Source of the DNA: an uncultured Prevotella sp.
Lineage (GTDB): Bacteria > Bacteroidota > Bacteroidia > Bacteroidales > Bacteroidaceae
Direction of reading: 5' to 3'
Length of the DNA: 35,147 nucleotides
Assembly (NCBI GenBank): GCA_937877595.1
Contig: CALFIY010000106.1
Location: 1-35,147 of the forward strand
The notes below the pieces were generated by a model, which had not been told where the DNA came from, did not search any database, and saw nothing but the letters and a program-made list of their open reading frames with translations. Made by a program: the position numbers and the translations under genes. This document shows, piece by piece, positions 7,113-15,025 of this stretch. Within the stretch, counting starts at the first letter, position 1. Each line of letters starts with the position of its first letter.

Positions 7113-8909
7113 TTATTTCACAATGATTTTTCTGCCGTTCTTGATATACAGGCCCTTCTTGGCATCGCTTACGCGCTGTCCGCCGAGAGTATAGATGGCG
7201 TCGGTGGCGTGCTCGGCAGCCCAGCGAGTCTGTTCAATGCCTGTGGTGTTGCCGAAGTCGAACGACAGTACAGGTGCACCGCTGGTGATGTGCAGGTAAG
7301 CCTTGCCGCTCTGCAGCGTGCCGCTGTTAGCCTGGTGGAACTGGTCTTCCTTCAGGAAGTAGTATTCGTTGGTGGCTGCAGTCGTGCCGTCGCCGGCCAC
7401 GAGCAGGTTGCTCGATGTGTCTGAAGCGCTGGCTGTTGTGACAGGCACGTTCACCGTAGCACCCTTAGTGTCGGTCTTCACGATGATGGGCGTGCCTGCG
7501 GCAACCACGTCGACTTCTTGCAGCTCGACAGCAGTCCCACCAGCATTCAGGCCTGTAGCAATGTAAGCCGTGATGCCGTCAGCGCTGCTGAAGTCCAGCT
7601 TCCGTGAAGGAACATAAGATGCATAGTTACGGTCGGTGAGGGTAGAAACTGCCACTGTGGAATAGCTATAAACTAAACCATAGAAGCCCATCTTAGAGCC
7701 ACTTACATAGCACTTATAGCTTTTACCGGCTTTCACATCAATAGTCTCGAAACCATAGAATTTTTCCGTTTTCTGGGTAAATCCAGACATGCCCTTGCCG
7801 TCTTCCTCTACAATCATGGTTTTGTCTTTGTTTATTGCGACAGCTATCTTTATGATGCCATCATATTTAGGAACGATAGTATAGAAAGTACCTCCGGCGG
7901 AATTGCCATTTGTTCCATTGCCTTCTGTTAGCGCATTGAAGGCAATGCCGTCATAAGTGGCGCCTCCCTTATTGAAAGTGAATGATTTGTATCCATCTCC
8001 GGACTCACTATATGTAATTGTTGCGACGGTTTCTCCGCTGTTTGTTATGTTGTCGCTTGCGCCTGCTGCAAATACGGTGTTAGAAGCTGGTGAGTAAGTG
8101 ACGCTCTTGGCTGTTGGGTCAGTGACCGTCAAGGTGTAAGATGCTGAAGTATTGATGTAAGTAGCCGACCCTGAGATGGCAGCAGTGATTGTCGTGGTGC
8201 CAGCTCCAAGAATGGTGACAGCACCAGTGGAAGCATTCACAGTAGCCACATTCGTGTTACTGCTTGAATATGCAACTTCGCTTGTTGCAGCTACAGGACT
8301 AACAGTTAACGTTGGAGCAGTGAAATCCTCTCCAATATTATTGCTTGCTGTTGTTGGTGAGAATGTTAGTGTAACAGGGGTTCCAGTAGCTTCATAGGTA
8401 ATGGTAATCTTGACCATCAATTGACTATTTTTACCATTATTGTAATTCGCGTCTTGGTTGTCGGTGATAATTTTGGAATTGTCGAAGGTACATGTAATAG
8501 ACGATGTGGCTTCAAATCCAGACTTGTTTAAAGTAATGGGATTGTTTTTATCCGCAGGAAATTCGGTAGCATCCGATGCTGTTAGAATGTTTTCGCCACC
8601 ATCTATACGCATTGTTGACATTGTTATAGTTGCACCACTATAACTGTTGTTCGAATAACCAACAACTTTAATACCAGTAATTTTATAACCAGTATTAACA
8701 TTGAACGTCCATTGTGGAGTGTCCATGTTTGTCCTGACTTTGATGTAATTATTAGATGTGTTGTTTGTCATCATATTGGCACTTGTAGTAAAACTTGTAC
8801 CCGAATAGGCTGTTTTGTCACTTGTAGCTGCCGCTAAGTCTTCAGTTGCCGCCCATGCCCCGCTGCATATACACAGCAGTAGCGTCAAAATAGTAAATAG
8901 TTTTTTCAT
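7113..8909 (-). CDS. Secreted Ig-like (BIG2) surface protein
   Basis: A 598-residue exported protein. The signal peptide is residues 1-20 (MKKLFTILTLLLCICSGAWA). Residues ~21-170 form a Ser/Thr/Asn-rich beta region. At ~175-262 lies a bacterial Ig-like group 2 domain (SSSNTNVATVNASTGAVTI, then GTTTITAA). Residues ~265-420 are a second beta-rich module (FNKGGATYDGIAFNAL, FYTIVPKYDGIIKIAV). At ~425-560 comes a module common in Prevotella surface proteins (NYASYVPSRKLDFSS, AGTPIIVKTDT, YYFLKEDQFHQA, LQSGKAYLH). The last ~30 residues (AIYTLGGQRV, KKGLYIKNGRKIIVK) resemble C-terminal sorting-type domains of this phylum. No catalytic motif is visible; adhesion or glycan binding is the likely role. 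A reverse promoter at 9254-9284 gives it an unusually long structured leader. Confidence 0.8.
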   Translation of the reverse strand: MKKLFTILTLLLCICSGAWAATEDLAAATSDKTAYSGTSFTTSANMMTNNTSNNYIKVRTNMDTPQWTFNVNTGYKITGIKVVGYSNNSYSGATITMSTMRIDGGENILTASDATEFPADKNNPITLNKSGFEATSSITCTFDNSKIITDNQDANYNNGKNSQLMVKITITYEATGTPVTLTFSPTTASNNIGEDFTAPTLTVSPVAATSEVAYSSSNTNVATVNASTGAVTILGAGTTTITAAISGSATYINTSASYTLTVTDPTAKSVTYSPASNTVFAAGASDNITNSGETVATITYSESGDGYKSFTFNKGGATYDGIAFNALTEGNGTNGNSAGGTFYTIVPKYDGIIKIAVAINKDKTMIVEEDGKGMSGFTQKTEKFYGFETIDVKAGKSYKCYVSGSKMGFYGLVYSYSTVAVSTLTDRNYASYVPSRKLDFSSADGITAYIATGLNAGGTAVELQEVDVVAAGTPIIVKTDTKGATVNVPVTTASASDTSSNLLVAGDGTTAATNEYYFLKEDQFHQANSGTLQSGKAYLHITSGAPVLSFDFGNTTGIEQTRWAAEHATDAIYTLGGQRVSDAKKGLYIKNGRKIIVK

Positions 8910-9020
8910 GTTTTGAGTTTTTTGTTAGTAATGTTGTTGGTTCTCGTTGTTACTGTTGTTGGCCTGTATTAATTAATATAAAGGTGTTGTAATCCGCGCA
9001 GAAAGCGCACGCAAAGCATG

Positions 9021-9055
9021 AAAAAAAGAAAGCGTAGAATTATCGTAGTCTCTAC
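9021..9055 (-). terminator. Candidate attenuator in the 5' leader of the Ig-like protein gene
   Basis: On the minus strand GTAGA (9055-9051) pairs with TCTAC (9038-9034) and is followed by GC and a U-rich tract with seven U in a row (9027-9021). The stem is only 5 bp, so it may be inactive alone. Its place, after the large stem-loop and before the gene, is where an attenuator would be. Confidence 0.25.
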
Positions 9056-9061
9056 ATCTCT

Positions 9062-9183
9062 CAATTGAGGTCCTAGGAAAACCTTTGCACAAAGATATAA
9101 TGATACAACAACTCCACGCCTGTCAGCGTGGAAGCCGCCATACGTCATCTTGTGTGCTCTTGAAATTTCCTAGGTTTCAATTG
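9062..9183 (-). ncRNA. Long stem-loop in the leader RNA (cis-regulatory candidate)
   Basis: CAATTG...CCTAGGAAA at 9062-9080 is answered by TTTCCTAGG...CAATTG at 9166-9183. The pairing resumes further in (GCACAAAGAT near 9088-9097 against ATCTTGTGTGC near 9147-9157, one bulge). The centre is a perfect 7-bp hairpin, TCCACGC 9113-9119 with GCGTGGA 9126-9132. On the minus strand this lies downstream of the promoter at 9254-9284, so it would be transcribed into the 5' leader of the Ig-like protein mRNA. It does not match a riboswitch class that I recognise. A mobile MITE-like element is the main alternative, but no target-site duplication is seen. Confidence 0.45.
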
Positions 9184-9253
9184 ACAAGACGAAGCACAAC
9201 GCTTCTCGTTTCCCGCAATGTCCTGATAACGGCACTCTTAGCCGCATCGCGGG

Positions 9254-9284
9254 CAAAATTACGAAAAGATGAGCGGAACGCAAA
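9254..9284 (-). promoter_or_regulatory. Consensus promoter toward the Ig-like protein gene
   Basis: Minus strand TTTG (9284-9281), exactly 19 bases, then TAATTTTG (9261-9254). This is a full match to TTTG-N19-TAnnTTTG. Transcription would start near 9247, leaving a leader of roughly 340 nt before the ATG at 8909. Confidence 0.65.
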
Positions 9285-9378
9285 AGAAAAACTGTGTAAA
9301 AAATTGATACTTGTATGATTATTTACATAAAAGGTGTAAAAGGTGTACTTCCGTTCGGCAAAAAAAAGAATAAATTCT

Positions 9379-9409
9379 TTTGTTTTGCGCTCACTTAATC
9401 GTACCTTTG
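9379..9409 (+). promoter_or_regulatory. Antiporter promoter P1 (distal copy)
   Basis: TTTG 9379-9382, 19 bases, TACCTTTG 9402-9409: a full consensus match. A start near 9416 would give a leader of about 80 nt that includes the second promoter copy. Confidence 0.75.
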
Positions 9410-9455
9410 GCTTCACCGAAAGTACTTCCGTTCGGCAAAAAAAAGAATAAATTCT

Positions 9456-9486
9456 TTTGTTTTGCACTCACTTAATCGTACCTTTG
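9456..9486 (+). promoter_or_regulatory. Antiporter promoter P2 (proximal copy)
   Basis: TTTG 9456-9459, 19 bases, TACCTTTG 9479-9486. The first ATG (9497) lies only about ten bases past the -7 box, so this copy would yield a nearly leaderless message, or translation would start at the next in-frame ATG (9506). Confidence 0.75.
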
Positions 9487-9496
9487 TCCCCAAGAA

Positions 9497-11623
9497 ATGC
9501 TAAGTATGTCGGCATATTTTCCTATTACCAGTCCTACGCTGATTTTCTTTGTAGTGTTGCTGATAATTCTGTTTGCCCCAATAATCATGGGCAAACTGCG
9601 AATACCACATATCATAGGAATGGTGCTGGCAGGCGTGATAGTGGGACGCTACGGCCTGAATATTCTGGAGCGCGACTCGTCGTTTGAACTCTTCGGGCGA
9701 GTGGGCCTGCTGTATATCATGTTTCTTGCAGGACTGGAAATGGACCTTGAGAGCGTGAAGCGCAACTCGCGCCGCTTCCTCGTCTTTGGCCTGCTGACAT
9801 GCCTCGTGCCGCTGAGCATTACCTACGTTGCGGCAATATGGATACTCCATTACTCTACACAGGCATCGTTTCTGCTGGGCTGCATCATGGCATCGAACAC
9901 GCTGATAGCCTATCCGATAATCTCACGCTACGGACTGGGACGGCACCCCAGCGTTATGCTCAGCGTGGGCTCGTCGATGCTGTCGCTCTTCCTGGCGCTG
10001 ATGATGCTGGCGGCACTCGCGGCATCGTACGGCGAAGAAACGGGAGTGGGCTTCTGGCTGCTGTTCGTACTGAAGTTTGCCGTGTTCTGCGGAGCCAGCG
10101 TATGGCTGATACCGCGACTGGCGCGCTACTTCCTGCGGCGCTACTCTGACAGCGTGATGCAGTTTATCTTTGTGCTGGCGGTGATGTTCCTGTCGGCAGC
10201 AGGCTCGGAACTGGCAGGAATGGAGGGTATCGTGGGCGCATTCATGGCAGGACTGATACTCAACAGATATATTCCCAGCGTGTCGGCACTGATGAACAGG
10301 ATAGAATTCACGGGCAATGCCGTATTCATTCCCTATTTCCTTATCGGCGTGGGCATGCTTATCAACGTCCGCACGCTCTTCAACGGATTTCACATGCTCT
10401 GGATAGTGGCGCTGATAGCCTTTTTCGGTACATTTGGAAAGGCATTGGCGGCTTATCTGTCGAGCCTGCTGTTCAGACTGCCGCAGTCGGCAGGCAACAT
10501 GATGTTCGGACTGACGTGTGCGCATGCTGCCGGAGCAATAGCAATGGTGATGGTGGGCATGAGGCTTGAGGTGAGTCCGGGGGTGTATCTCGTGAGCGAC
10601 GAGATGCTGAACGGTGTGGTGATAATGATACTCGTGACGTGCGTTGTGTCGACAATAACTACCGAGCGTGCAGCGCAGCAGATAATAATAGAAGAGAAAA
10701 AACACCTGAAGCAGAACGAAGAGCATGCTGACGACGAGCGGATTCTGCTCTGCGTGAAATATCCTGAGATAGCGCCGCAACTGCTGGAACTGGCATTGAT
10801 GATGCGCAACAGACAACTGAACCGCGACCTTGTGGCGCTCAACGTGGTGTACGACGACACCACGGCGACGGAGAACAGACAGCGCGGACTCCAACTGCTG
10901 GAGCGGCTGCAACTGCAGGCTGCGGCTGCCGACGTGGGCATGCGTACACAGGTGAGGCTGGCGTCGAATATTGCCAACGGAATAAAGCACGCTTTCCGCG
11001 AGGCGACGACATCCGAAATCATTATGGGTATGCACGTGCATACGGAAGTGAACCCGAAATTCTGGGGCGACTTTATACAGAGCCTGTACAACGGACTGAA
11101 CAGACAGATAGTGCTCTGCCGATTTGTACAGCCGCTGAACACGTTGCGGAGAATACAGGTGGTAGTGCCGTCGAGGGCGGAGTTTGAGCCAGGCTTCCAC
11201 CGATGGCTGGAAAGACTGGCGCGCATGGCGGGAAACCTGGACTGCAGAATACAATTCCACGGGCGAAACGAATCAATGGAACTGATAGGCCAGTATATAA
11301 ACAACCGCCATTCGGAGGTAAGGGCGGAGTATACGTATATGGCCCACTGGAACGAACTGCCACGGTTGGCGGAGAATATTAATGACGACCATCTCTTCGT
11401 GGTAATCACAGCGCGTAAGGGTACGATATCCTACAAGAACGCGCTGGAAAGACTGCCTAACGAGTTGAAGCAGCACTTCTCGGGAAAGAACCTGATGATT
11501 ATTTTCCCTGACCAGTACGGCAGCCAGATGGAAGACAAGATGACATTCACCGAGGCGCAGCACCAGGAGGAAAGCAGTGTGTACGACACGCTGGCACGCT
11601 GGCTGAGAAGAGCGAAAAAGTGA
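9497..11623 (+). CDS. CPA2-family cation/proton antiporter
   Basis: A 708-residue inner-membrane protein. Residues ~10-395 hold about a dozen hydrophobic segments of the Na+/H+ exchanger (KefB/CPA2) fold: IPHIIGMVLAGVIVGRYGL, LYIMFLAGLEMDL, SAAGSELAGMEGIVGAFMAGL and FIPYFLIGVGMLI are typical. It exchanges monovalent cations for protons. The C-terminal ~300 residues are soluble, with two repeats resembling universal-stress-protein folds (RILLCVKYPE ... LVALNVVYDD; then RRIQVVVPSRAEF), a common regulatory tail in Bacteroidota homologues. No KTN/RCK nucleotide-binding motif is seen. Two tandem promoters precede it. ATG 9497 and ATG 9506 are both possible starts. LolD follows 45 bases later. Confidence 0.85.
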   Translation: MLSMSAYFPITSPTLIFFVVLLIILFAPIIMGKLRIPHIIGMVLAGVIVGRYGLNILERDSSFELFGRVGLLYIMFLAGLEMDLESVKRNSRRFLVFGLLTCLVPLSITYVAAIWILHYSTQASFLLGCIMASNTLIAYPIISRYGLGRHPSVMLSVGSSMLSLFLALMMLAALAASYGEETGVGFWLLFVLKFAVFCGASVWLIPRLARYFLRRYSDSVMQFIFVLAVMFLSAAGSELAGMEGIVGAFMAGLILNRYIPSVSALMNRIEFTGNAVFIPYFLIGVGMLINVRTLFNGFHMLWIVALIAFFGTFGKALAAYLSSLLFRLPQSAGNMMFGLTCAHAAGAIAMVMVGMRLEVSPGVYLVSDEMLNGVVIMILVTCVVSTITTERAAQQIIIEEKKHLKQNEEHADDERILLCVKYPEIAPQLLELALMMRNRQLNRDLVALNVVYDDTTATENRQRGLQLLERLQLQAAAADVGMRTQVRLASNIANGIKHAFREATTSEIIMGMHVHTEVNPKFWGDFIQSLYNGLNRQIVLCRFVQPLNTLRRIQVVVPSRAEFEPGFHRWLERLARMAGNLDCRIQFHGRNESMELIGQYINNRHSEVRAEYTYMAHWNELPRLAENINDDHLFVVITARKGTISYKNALERLPNELKQHFSGKNLMIIFPDQYGSQMEDKMTFTEAQHQEESSVYDTLARWLRRAKK

Positions 11624-11668
11624 AGAAAGAAGAGGAGACGTTCATCGATTGTATATTGTTTATTGTCA

Positions 11669-12319
11669 ATGATAGAAGTAAATGACATAAAGAGGAGTTT
11701 CGGCGCGCTGGAAGTGCTGAAGGGCATTAGCCTCAAGATAGAACGTGGCGAGGTGGTGAGCATTGTGGGACCGAGCGGCGCAGGAAAGACGACGCTGCTG
11801 CAGATAATGGGAACTCTGGACAGACCAGACAGCGGCCGGGTAGTGATAGACGGCACTGACGTCACCACGCTTAACAGCAGGAAACTGAGTGACTTCCGCA
11901 ACCGAAACATAGGGTTTGTGTTCCAGTTTCATCAGTTGCTGCCTGAGTTTACGGCAATAGAGAATATTATGATGCCTGCTTTCATTGCAGGAACTTCACA
12001 GCGGCAGGCGCGCCAAAGGGCGGAGGAACTGCTTGAATTTATGTCGCTTGCCGACCGCGCTCATCATAAGCCAGCAGAACTGTCGGGAGGAGAGAAACAG
12101 CGTGTGGCAGTGGCGCGTGCGCTGATGAACAATCCTGCCGTGATACTGGCCGACGAGCCGAGCGGGTCGCTCGACTCAAAAAACAAGGAGGAACTGCATC
12201 AACTGTTTTTTGACCTGCGAAATAAATACAACCAGACCTTCGTCATTGTTACTCACGACGAAGGCCTGGCCTTGCTCACCGACCGCACCATTAAGATGCG
12301 CGACGGAATGATTGAATAA
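11669..12319 (+). CDS. lolD: LolD-type ABC transporter ATPase
   Basis: A 216-residue ATP-binding subunit of the LolD/MacB/FtsE branch. Walker A is GPSGAGKT (residues 34-41), the Q-loop lies in IGFVFQFHQLL, the signature is LSGGEKQRVAVARAL, Walker B is VILADEPSGSLD and the H-loop is VTHD. In this family the ATPase powers release of lipoproteins from the inner membrane through LolC/E permeases. No permease gene is adjacent; a separate location is usual in Bacteroidota. I chose ATG 11669 rather than the in-frame TTG at 11663 because MIEV followed by the beta strand is the normal family start. It is probably co-transcribed with the antiporter. Confidence 0.8.
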   Translation: MIEVNDIKRSFGALEVLKGISLKIERGEVVSIVGPSGAGKTTLLQIMGTLDRPDSGRVVIDGTDVTTLNSRKLSDFRNRNIGFVFQFHQLLPEFTAIENIMMPAFIAGTSQRQARQRAEELLEFMSLADRAHHKPAELSGGEKQRVAVARALMNNPAVILADEPSGSLDSKNKEELHQLFFDLRNKYNQTFVIVTHDEGLALLTDRTIKMRDGMIE

Positions 12320-12329
12320 TTTTTTTTAG

Positions 12330-12362
12330 CGTTTAGCGTTATTGCGTTATAGCGCTACAACG
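12330..12362. repeat. Degenerate TAGCGTT/GCGTTAT repeats
   Basis: The short gap between lolD and the convergent outer-membrane gene contains TAGCGT twice, then GCGTTA twice and TAGCGC. It resembles the CGTTA-type repeats of the other gaps in composition. Confidence 0.5.
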
Positions 12363-12368
12363 ATTTTC

Positions 12369-13331
12369 TTAAAGAATGCGTCCAACGATGCGAAGGGTCA
12401 TGCTGGGATAGACGGAAATCTTAGAGATAGTCTTCAGCACGTCGCCACCGTCGCCACCAGCCTTGGTGTCTTCAAGTTGCTCGTTGATATAAGTCTCTGT
12501 GTTCTTGTTGTAGGTAGGAGCGTAAACCTTTGGAGTGCTCCAGAACTGTACGCCAAGGTCGAACTGGCAGCCAACGCGCTTCTTGGGAACTCCGCGACCG
12601 AAGCCAATGCCAATGTATGGGCGAACGCTGCTTACCTTGATCTTTGCTTCAACATCACCACGCTCTGCCGGATTAGGAGTGATGAAGTAGTCGCCAAGTT
12701 CTACACCAACGCGCTTCAGCCCCTTCTCTGCGATAAGGCTCTGAACGTCGGCATTGTTGCTCTGCCTTAACTTGTCGTAAGTTTCATTGTAGTCGGTGAC
12801 GACGCGAAGAGCGCCCTGGTCTTCATTATAGACAGACACGACTTTGTCAGGACCGAAGTATAAACCTGTGGTGATGCGGAAACTGCTGCTCTTGGCAAAT
12901 GGATAGATGTCAAAAAGCACGTGCCATGTGGTGTTGCTGAACTTACCTTCTACATTAATCTCGTTAGGAAGACCGGTACCGATGTCGAAGCCTTCAAGAC
13001 TGCTCAGCGTTGGGTCGAGTTGCTTCAACTGTTCCAATTGAGTGTTGAAGTCTTGGATGTCTTGGTTGTACTGGGCAATGCTCTTGTTGATTTCTTCAAC
13101 GCCAAGGTCGAGTTCGGTGTTTACCTTTATCTTCGGCATGATGTCCACACCTGCGCGGATGCCGATATAAGGAGTAACGAAGGTTGCGGCATCAATAGAG
13201 ATACCGTTCATGCCTACACCTAAACCTACGCCAACGCGATTGAAAATGCCGTAGTCTTCAGTAGTGAGTTGGGCAGACGACTGGGCGATGCCGAATACAG
13301 CCATTGCACAAACTAATAAAACTTTCCTCAT
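12369..13331 (-). CDS. Predicted outer-membrane beta-barrel protein
   Basis: A 320-residue exported protein. I chose ATG 13331 because it begins a clear signal peptide (MRKVLLVCAMAVFGIAQSSA); a longer frame up to 13418 would put a non-coding leader in front. The mature part opens with alternating small and hydrophobic strands rich in glycine (VGVGLGVGMNGISIDAAT, YIGIRAGVDIM) and ends with strands such as VRPYIGIGFGRGV, CQFDLGVQFW and MTLRIVGRIL. A polar, helical stretch (INKSIAQYNQDIQDFNTQLEQL) lies near residues 85-115 and is probably a periplasmic or extracellular loop. The family resembles conserved Bacteroidota outer-membrane proteins without an assigned role. It is transcribed alone from the promoter at 13373-13404. 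Confidence 0.7.
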   Translation of the reverse strand: MRKVLLVCAMAVFGIAQSSAQLTTEDYGIFNRVGVGLGVGMNGISIDAATFVTPYIGIRAGVDIMPKIKVNTELDLGVEEINKSIAQYNQDIQDFNTQLEQLKQLDPTLSSLEGFDIGTGLPNEINVEGKFSNTTWHVLFDIYPFAKSSSFRITTGLYFGPDKVVSVYNEDQGALRVVTDYNETYDKLRQSNNADVQSLIAEKGLKRVGVELGDYFITPNPAERGDVEAKIKVSSVRPYIGIGFGRGVPKKRVGCQFDLGVQFWSTPKVYAPTYNKNTETYINEQLEDTKAGGDGGDVLKTISKISVYPSMTLRIVGRIL

Positions 13332-13372
13332 AATGATAGTTAATTTAAAAGTTAAAAATATGTTTATGGTTG

Positions 13373-13404
13373 CAAATATAAATAAAAAAATATGATGCTC
13401 CAAA
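13373..13404 (-). promoter_or_regulatory. Promoter of the outer-membrane protein gene
   Basis: Minus strand TTTG (13404-13401), 20 bases, TATATTTG (13380-13373). The leader would be about 35 nt. The -33 box borders the left arm of the asnS terminator and the terminator U-tract sits inside the promoter spacer. Confidence 0.65.
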
Positions 13405-13431
13405 TTATTCGTAGACAAAATTGGAGCATCA
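13384..13431 (-). terminator. asnS terminator
   Basis: TGATGCTCCAA (13393-13403) and TTGGAGCATCA (13421-13431) form a perfect 11-bp stem with a 17-base loop. On the minus strand seven U residues follow (13390-13384). The plus strand has no T run after it, so it serves the minus-strand operon. Confidence 0.8.
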
Positions 13432-13501
13432 GGGTAAAAATAATTACTTCTGTTACTTACAGAATATTATTTTGCGTGAAATGTAAGTCGGTTGTGTGTT
13501 T

Positions 13502-14941
13502 TTAAAACTCTGCACTCTTCGGCGTACGAGGGAATGGGATGACGTCGCGAATGTTCTGCATTCCGGTGACAAAGAGGATGAGACGCTCAAAGCCGAGGCC
13601 GAAGCCGGCGTGAGGGCATGTGCCCCAGCGACGAGTGTCAAGATACCACCAAAGATGAGTTGTGTCCATCTGTCGGCGCTCTACTTCCGACATTAATTTG
13701 TCGTATGACTCCTCGCGGACAGAGCCGCCGATTATCTCACCAATCTGTGGGAAAAGAACATCGGTGCCCTGCATTGTGGGACCAGGTGCCACCGCTCCCT
13801 TGTAGCCCACGCTGCCGCCGTCGGCAGTGTCGACATTCTGCTTCATGTAGAACGACTTGAACTCACGTGGGTAGTCGGTCATAATGACAGGCTTTTTGAA
13901 ATGCTCTTCAACGAGGTAGCGCTCGTGCTCTGAGGCGAGGTCGTCGCCCCACTGGCATGGGAACTCAAATTTCTTGCCTTTCTTGATAGCCTCCTGCAGT
14001 ATGTTGATTCCCTCGGTGTAAGGCAGGCGGACAAAAGTCTCTTTCAGCACTCCCTCAAGGCGCTGTAGGAGAGTCTTGTCAATCATTTGGTTGAGGAATT
14101 GCAGGTCGTCCTTGCAGTTGTCGAGAGCCCAGCGTACGCAGTACTTTATGAAATCTTCCTCGAGGTCCATCAGTTCTTCCTGGTCGAGGAATGCCACTTC
14201 TGGTTCTACCATCCAGAATTCTGCCAGGTGGCGCGGCGTGTTGGAATTCTCGGCGCGGAAAGTAGGACCAAAGGTGTAGATTGCACCAAGGGCCGTAGCA
14301 CCAAGTTCACCTTCCAACTGTCCGCTGACGGTGAGGCTGGTCTGCTCGCCAAAGAAGTCGTCGTCGTAGATAATCTTGCCCTGCTCGTCCTTCTTGAGGT
14401 CATAGAGATTTTTTGTCGTGACCTGGAACATGTTGCCGGCACCTTCGCAGTCGCTGGCAGTGATGAGCGGTGTGTGGAAGTAGTAGAATCCATGCTCATG
14501 GAAGTAGGTGTGGATGGCCATGGCCATGTTGTGGCGGATGCGCATCACGGCGCCGAAGGTGTTGGTGCGCAGACGCATGTGGGCGTTCTTGCGCATTACC
14601 TCGAACGACTGTCCTTTCTTCTGCATAGGGTAGGAGTTGTCGCAGGTGCCGTACAACTCTAAGCCTGTGGCCTGTATCTCTGAGGTCTGGCCTGCTCCCT
14701 GGCTTTCCACAAGTGTACCGATAGCGGCGATGCAACTGCCGGTGGTAATCTGCTTGAGAAGTTCTTCGTCGAACTTGGCTGGGTCGACAACGATCTGTAC
14801 GTTCTTTATGGTCGAGCCATCGTTGAGGGCTATGAAGTCGACGGCCTTGCTTGAGCGGTGCGTGCGCACCCAGCCCTTCACACATACCTCCGTACCGAAA
14901 TCAGTACATTTAAGTACGTCGATTATTTTTGTCCGTTTCAT
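13502..14941 (-). CDS. asnS: Asparaginyl-tRNA synthetase
   Basis: A 479-residue class IIb aminoacyl-tRNA synthetase that charges tRNA-Asn with asparagine. The N-terminal OB-fold anticodon-binding domain covers residues ~10-115 (CVKGWVRTHRSSKAVDFIAL). Catalytic motif 2 is in TFGPTFRAENSNTPRHLAEF, followed by MVEPE. Motif 3 is GFGLGFERLILFVTGM, and the end is DVIPFPRTPKSAEF. The IPFPR ending and the class II layout fit AsnS rather than AspS. It follows the pseudouridine synthase by 84 bases and ends before the terminator at 13384-13431, so it is the last gene of an inferred purB operon. Confidence 0.95.
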   Translation of the reverse strand: MKRTKIIDVLKCTDFGTEVCVKGWVRTHRSSKAVDFIALNDGSTIKNVQIVVDPAKFDEELLKQITTGSCIAAIGTLVESQGAGQTSEIQATGLELYGTCDNSYPMQKKGQSFEVMRKNAHMRLRTNTFGAVMRIRHNMAMAIHTYFHEHGFYYFHTPLITASDCEGAGNMFQVTTKNLYDLKKDEQGKIIYDDDFFGEQTSLTVSGQLEGELGATALGAIYTFGPTFRAENSNTPRHLAEFWMVEPEVAFLDQEELMDLEEDFIKYCVRWALDNCKDDLQFLNQMIDKTLLQRLEGVLKETFVRLPYTEGINILQEAIKKGKKFEFPCQWGDDLASEHERYLVEEHFKKPVIMTDYPREFKSFYMKQNVDTADGGSVGYKGAVAPGPTMQGTDVLFPQIGEIIGGSVREESYDKLMSEVERRQMDTTHLWWYLDTRRWGTCPHAGFGLGFERLILFVTGMQNIRDVIPFPRTPKSAEF

Positions 14942-15025
14942 TCCTATTATTAATTATAATTTTCAGGTTGTGAATTATAATTCTTGCGTTGTGAATTACA
15001 GTTTACGAATTATGAATTCTCATAT
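14942..15025. repeat. AT-rich degenerate AATTATAATTC repeats
   Basis: The gap before asnS contains four related words: AATTATAATT, GTGAATTATAATTC, GTGAATTACAG and GAATTATGAATTC. No TAnnTTTG promoter is seen. Degenerate ATTC/ATAATTC runs of this kind recur in intergenic DNA of the genus, to my knowledge. Confidence 0.5.

Larger units (their letters stand above)
9345..9486 (+). repeat. 65-bp direct repeat, two copies, period 77
   Basis: Copy 1 is 9345-9409 and copy 2 is 9422-9486. They differ at one base only (G 9389 versus A 9466). Each ends with the -7 box of a promoter. The near-identity points to a recent tandem duplication, or to sequence held constant by selection. Confidence 0.9.
8910..9496. 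other. 587-bp regulatory gap between divergent genes
   Basis: No convincing protein gene lies here. From left to right it holds a candidate weak terminator hairpin with a U-rich tract (9021-9055, minus), a 122-bp inverted-repeat structure (9062-9183), a consensus minus-strand promoter (9254-9284), and a 65-bp sequence present twice in tandem, each copy with a plus-strand promoter (9345-9486). The minus promoter drives the secreted Ig-like protein and the plus promoters drive the antiporter. Confidence 0.7.

Noticed and set aside
9073..9141. 22-codon upstream reading frame inside the long leader of the Ig-like protein gene
   Set aside because: It is short, has no ribosome-binding site and overlaps the stem-loop; could be a leader peptide but nothing supports it.
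9062..9183. Insertion sequence or MITE remnant
   Set aside because: Inverted arms are present, but no target-site duplication, no transposase trace and no second copy in the window; kept only as an alternative for the stem-loop.
9923..11260. A 445-codon open frame on the minus strand within the antiporter gene
   Set aside because: It lies wholly antisense to a well-supported transporter, is rich in His, Gln and Arg as expected from reverse reading of such codons, and has no recognisable domain or promoter.
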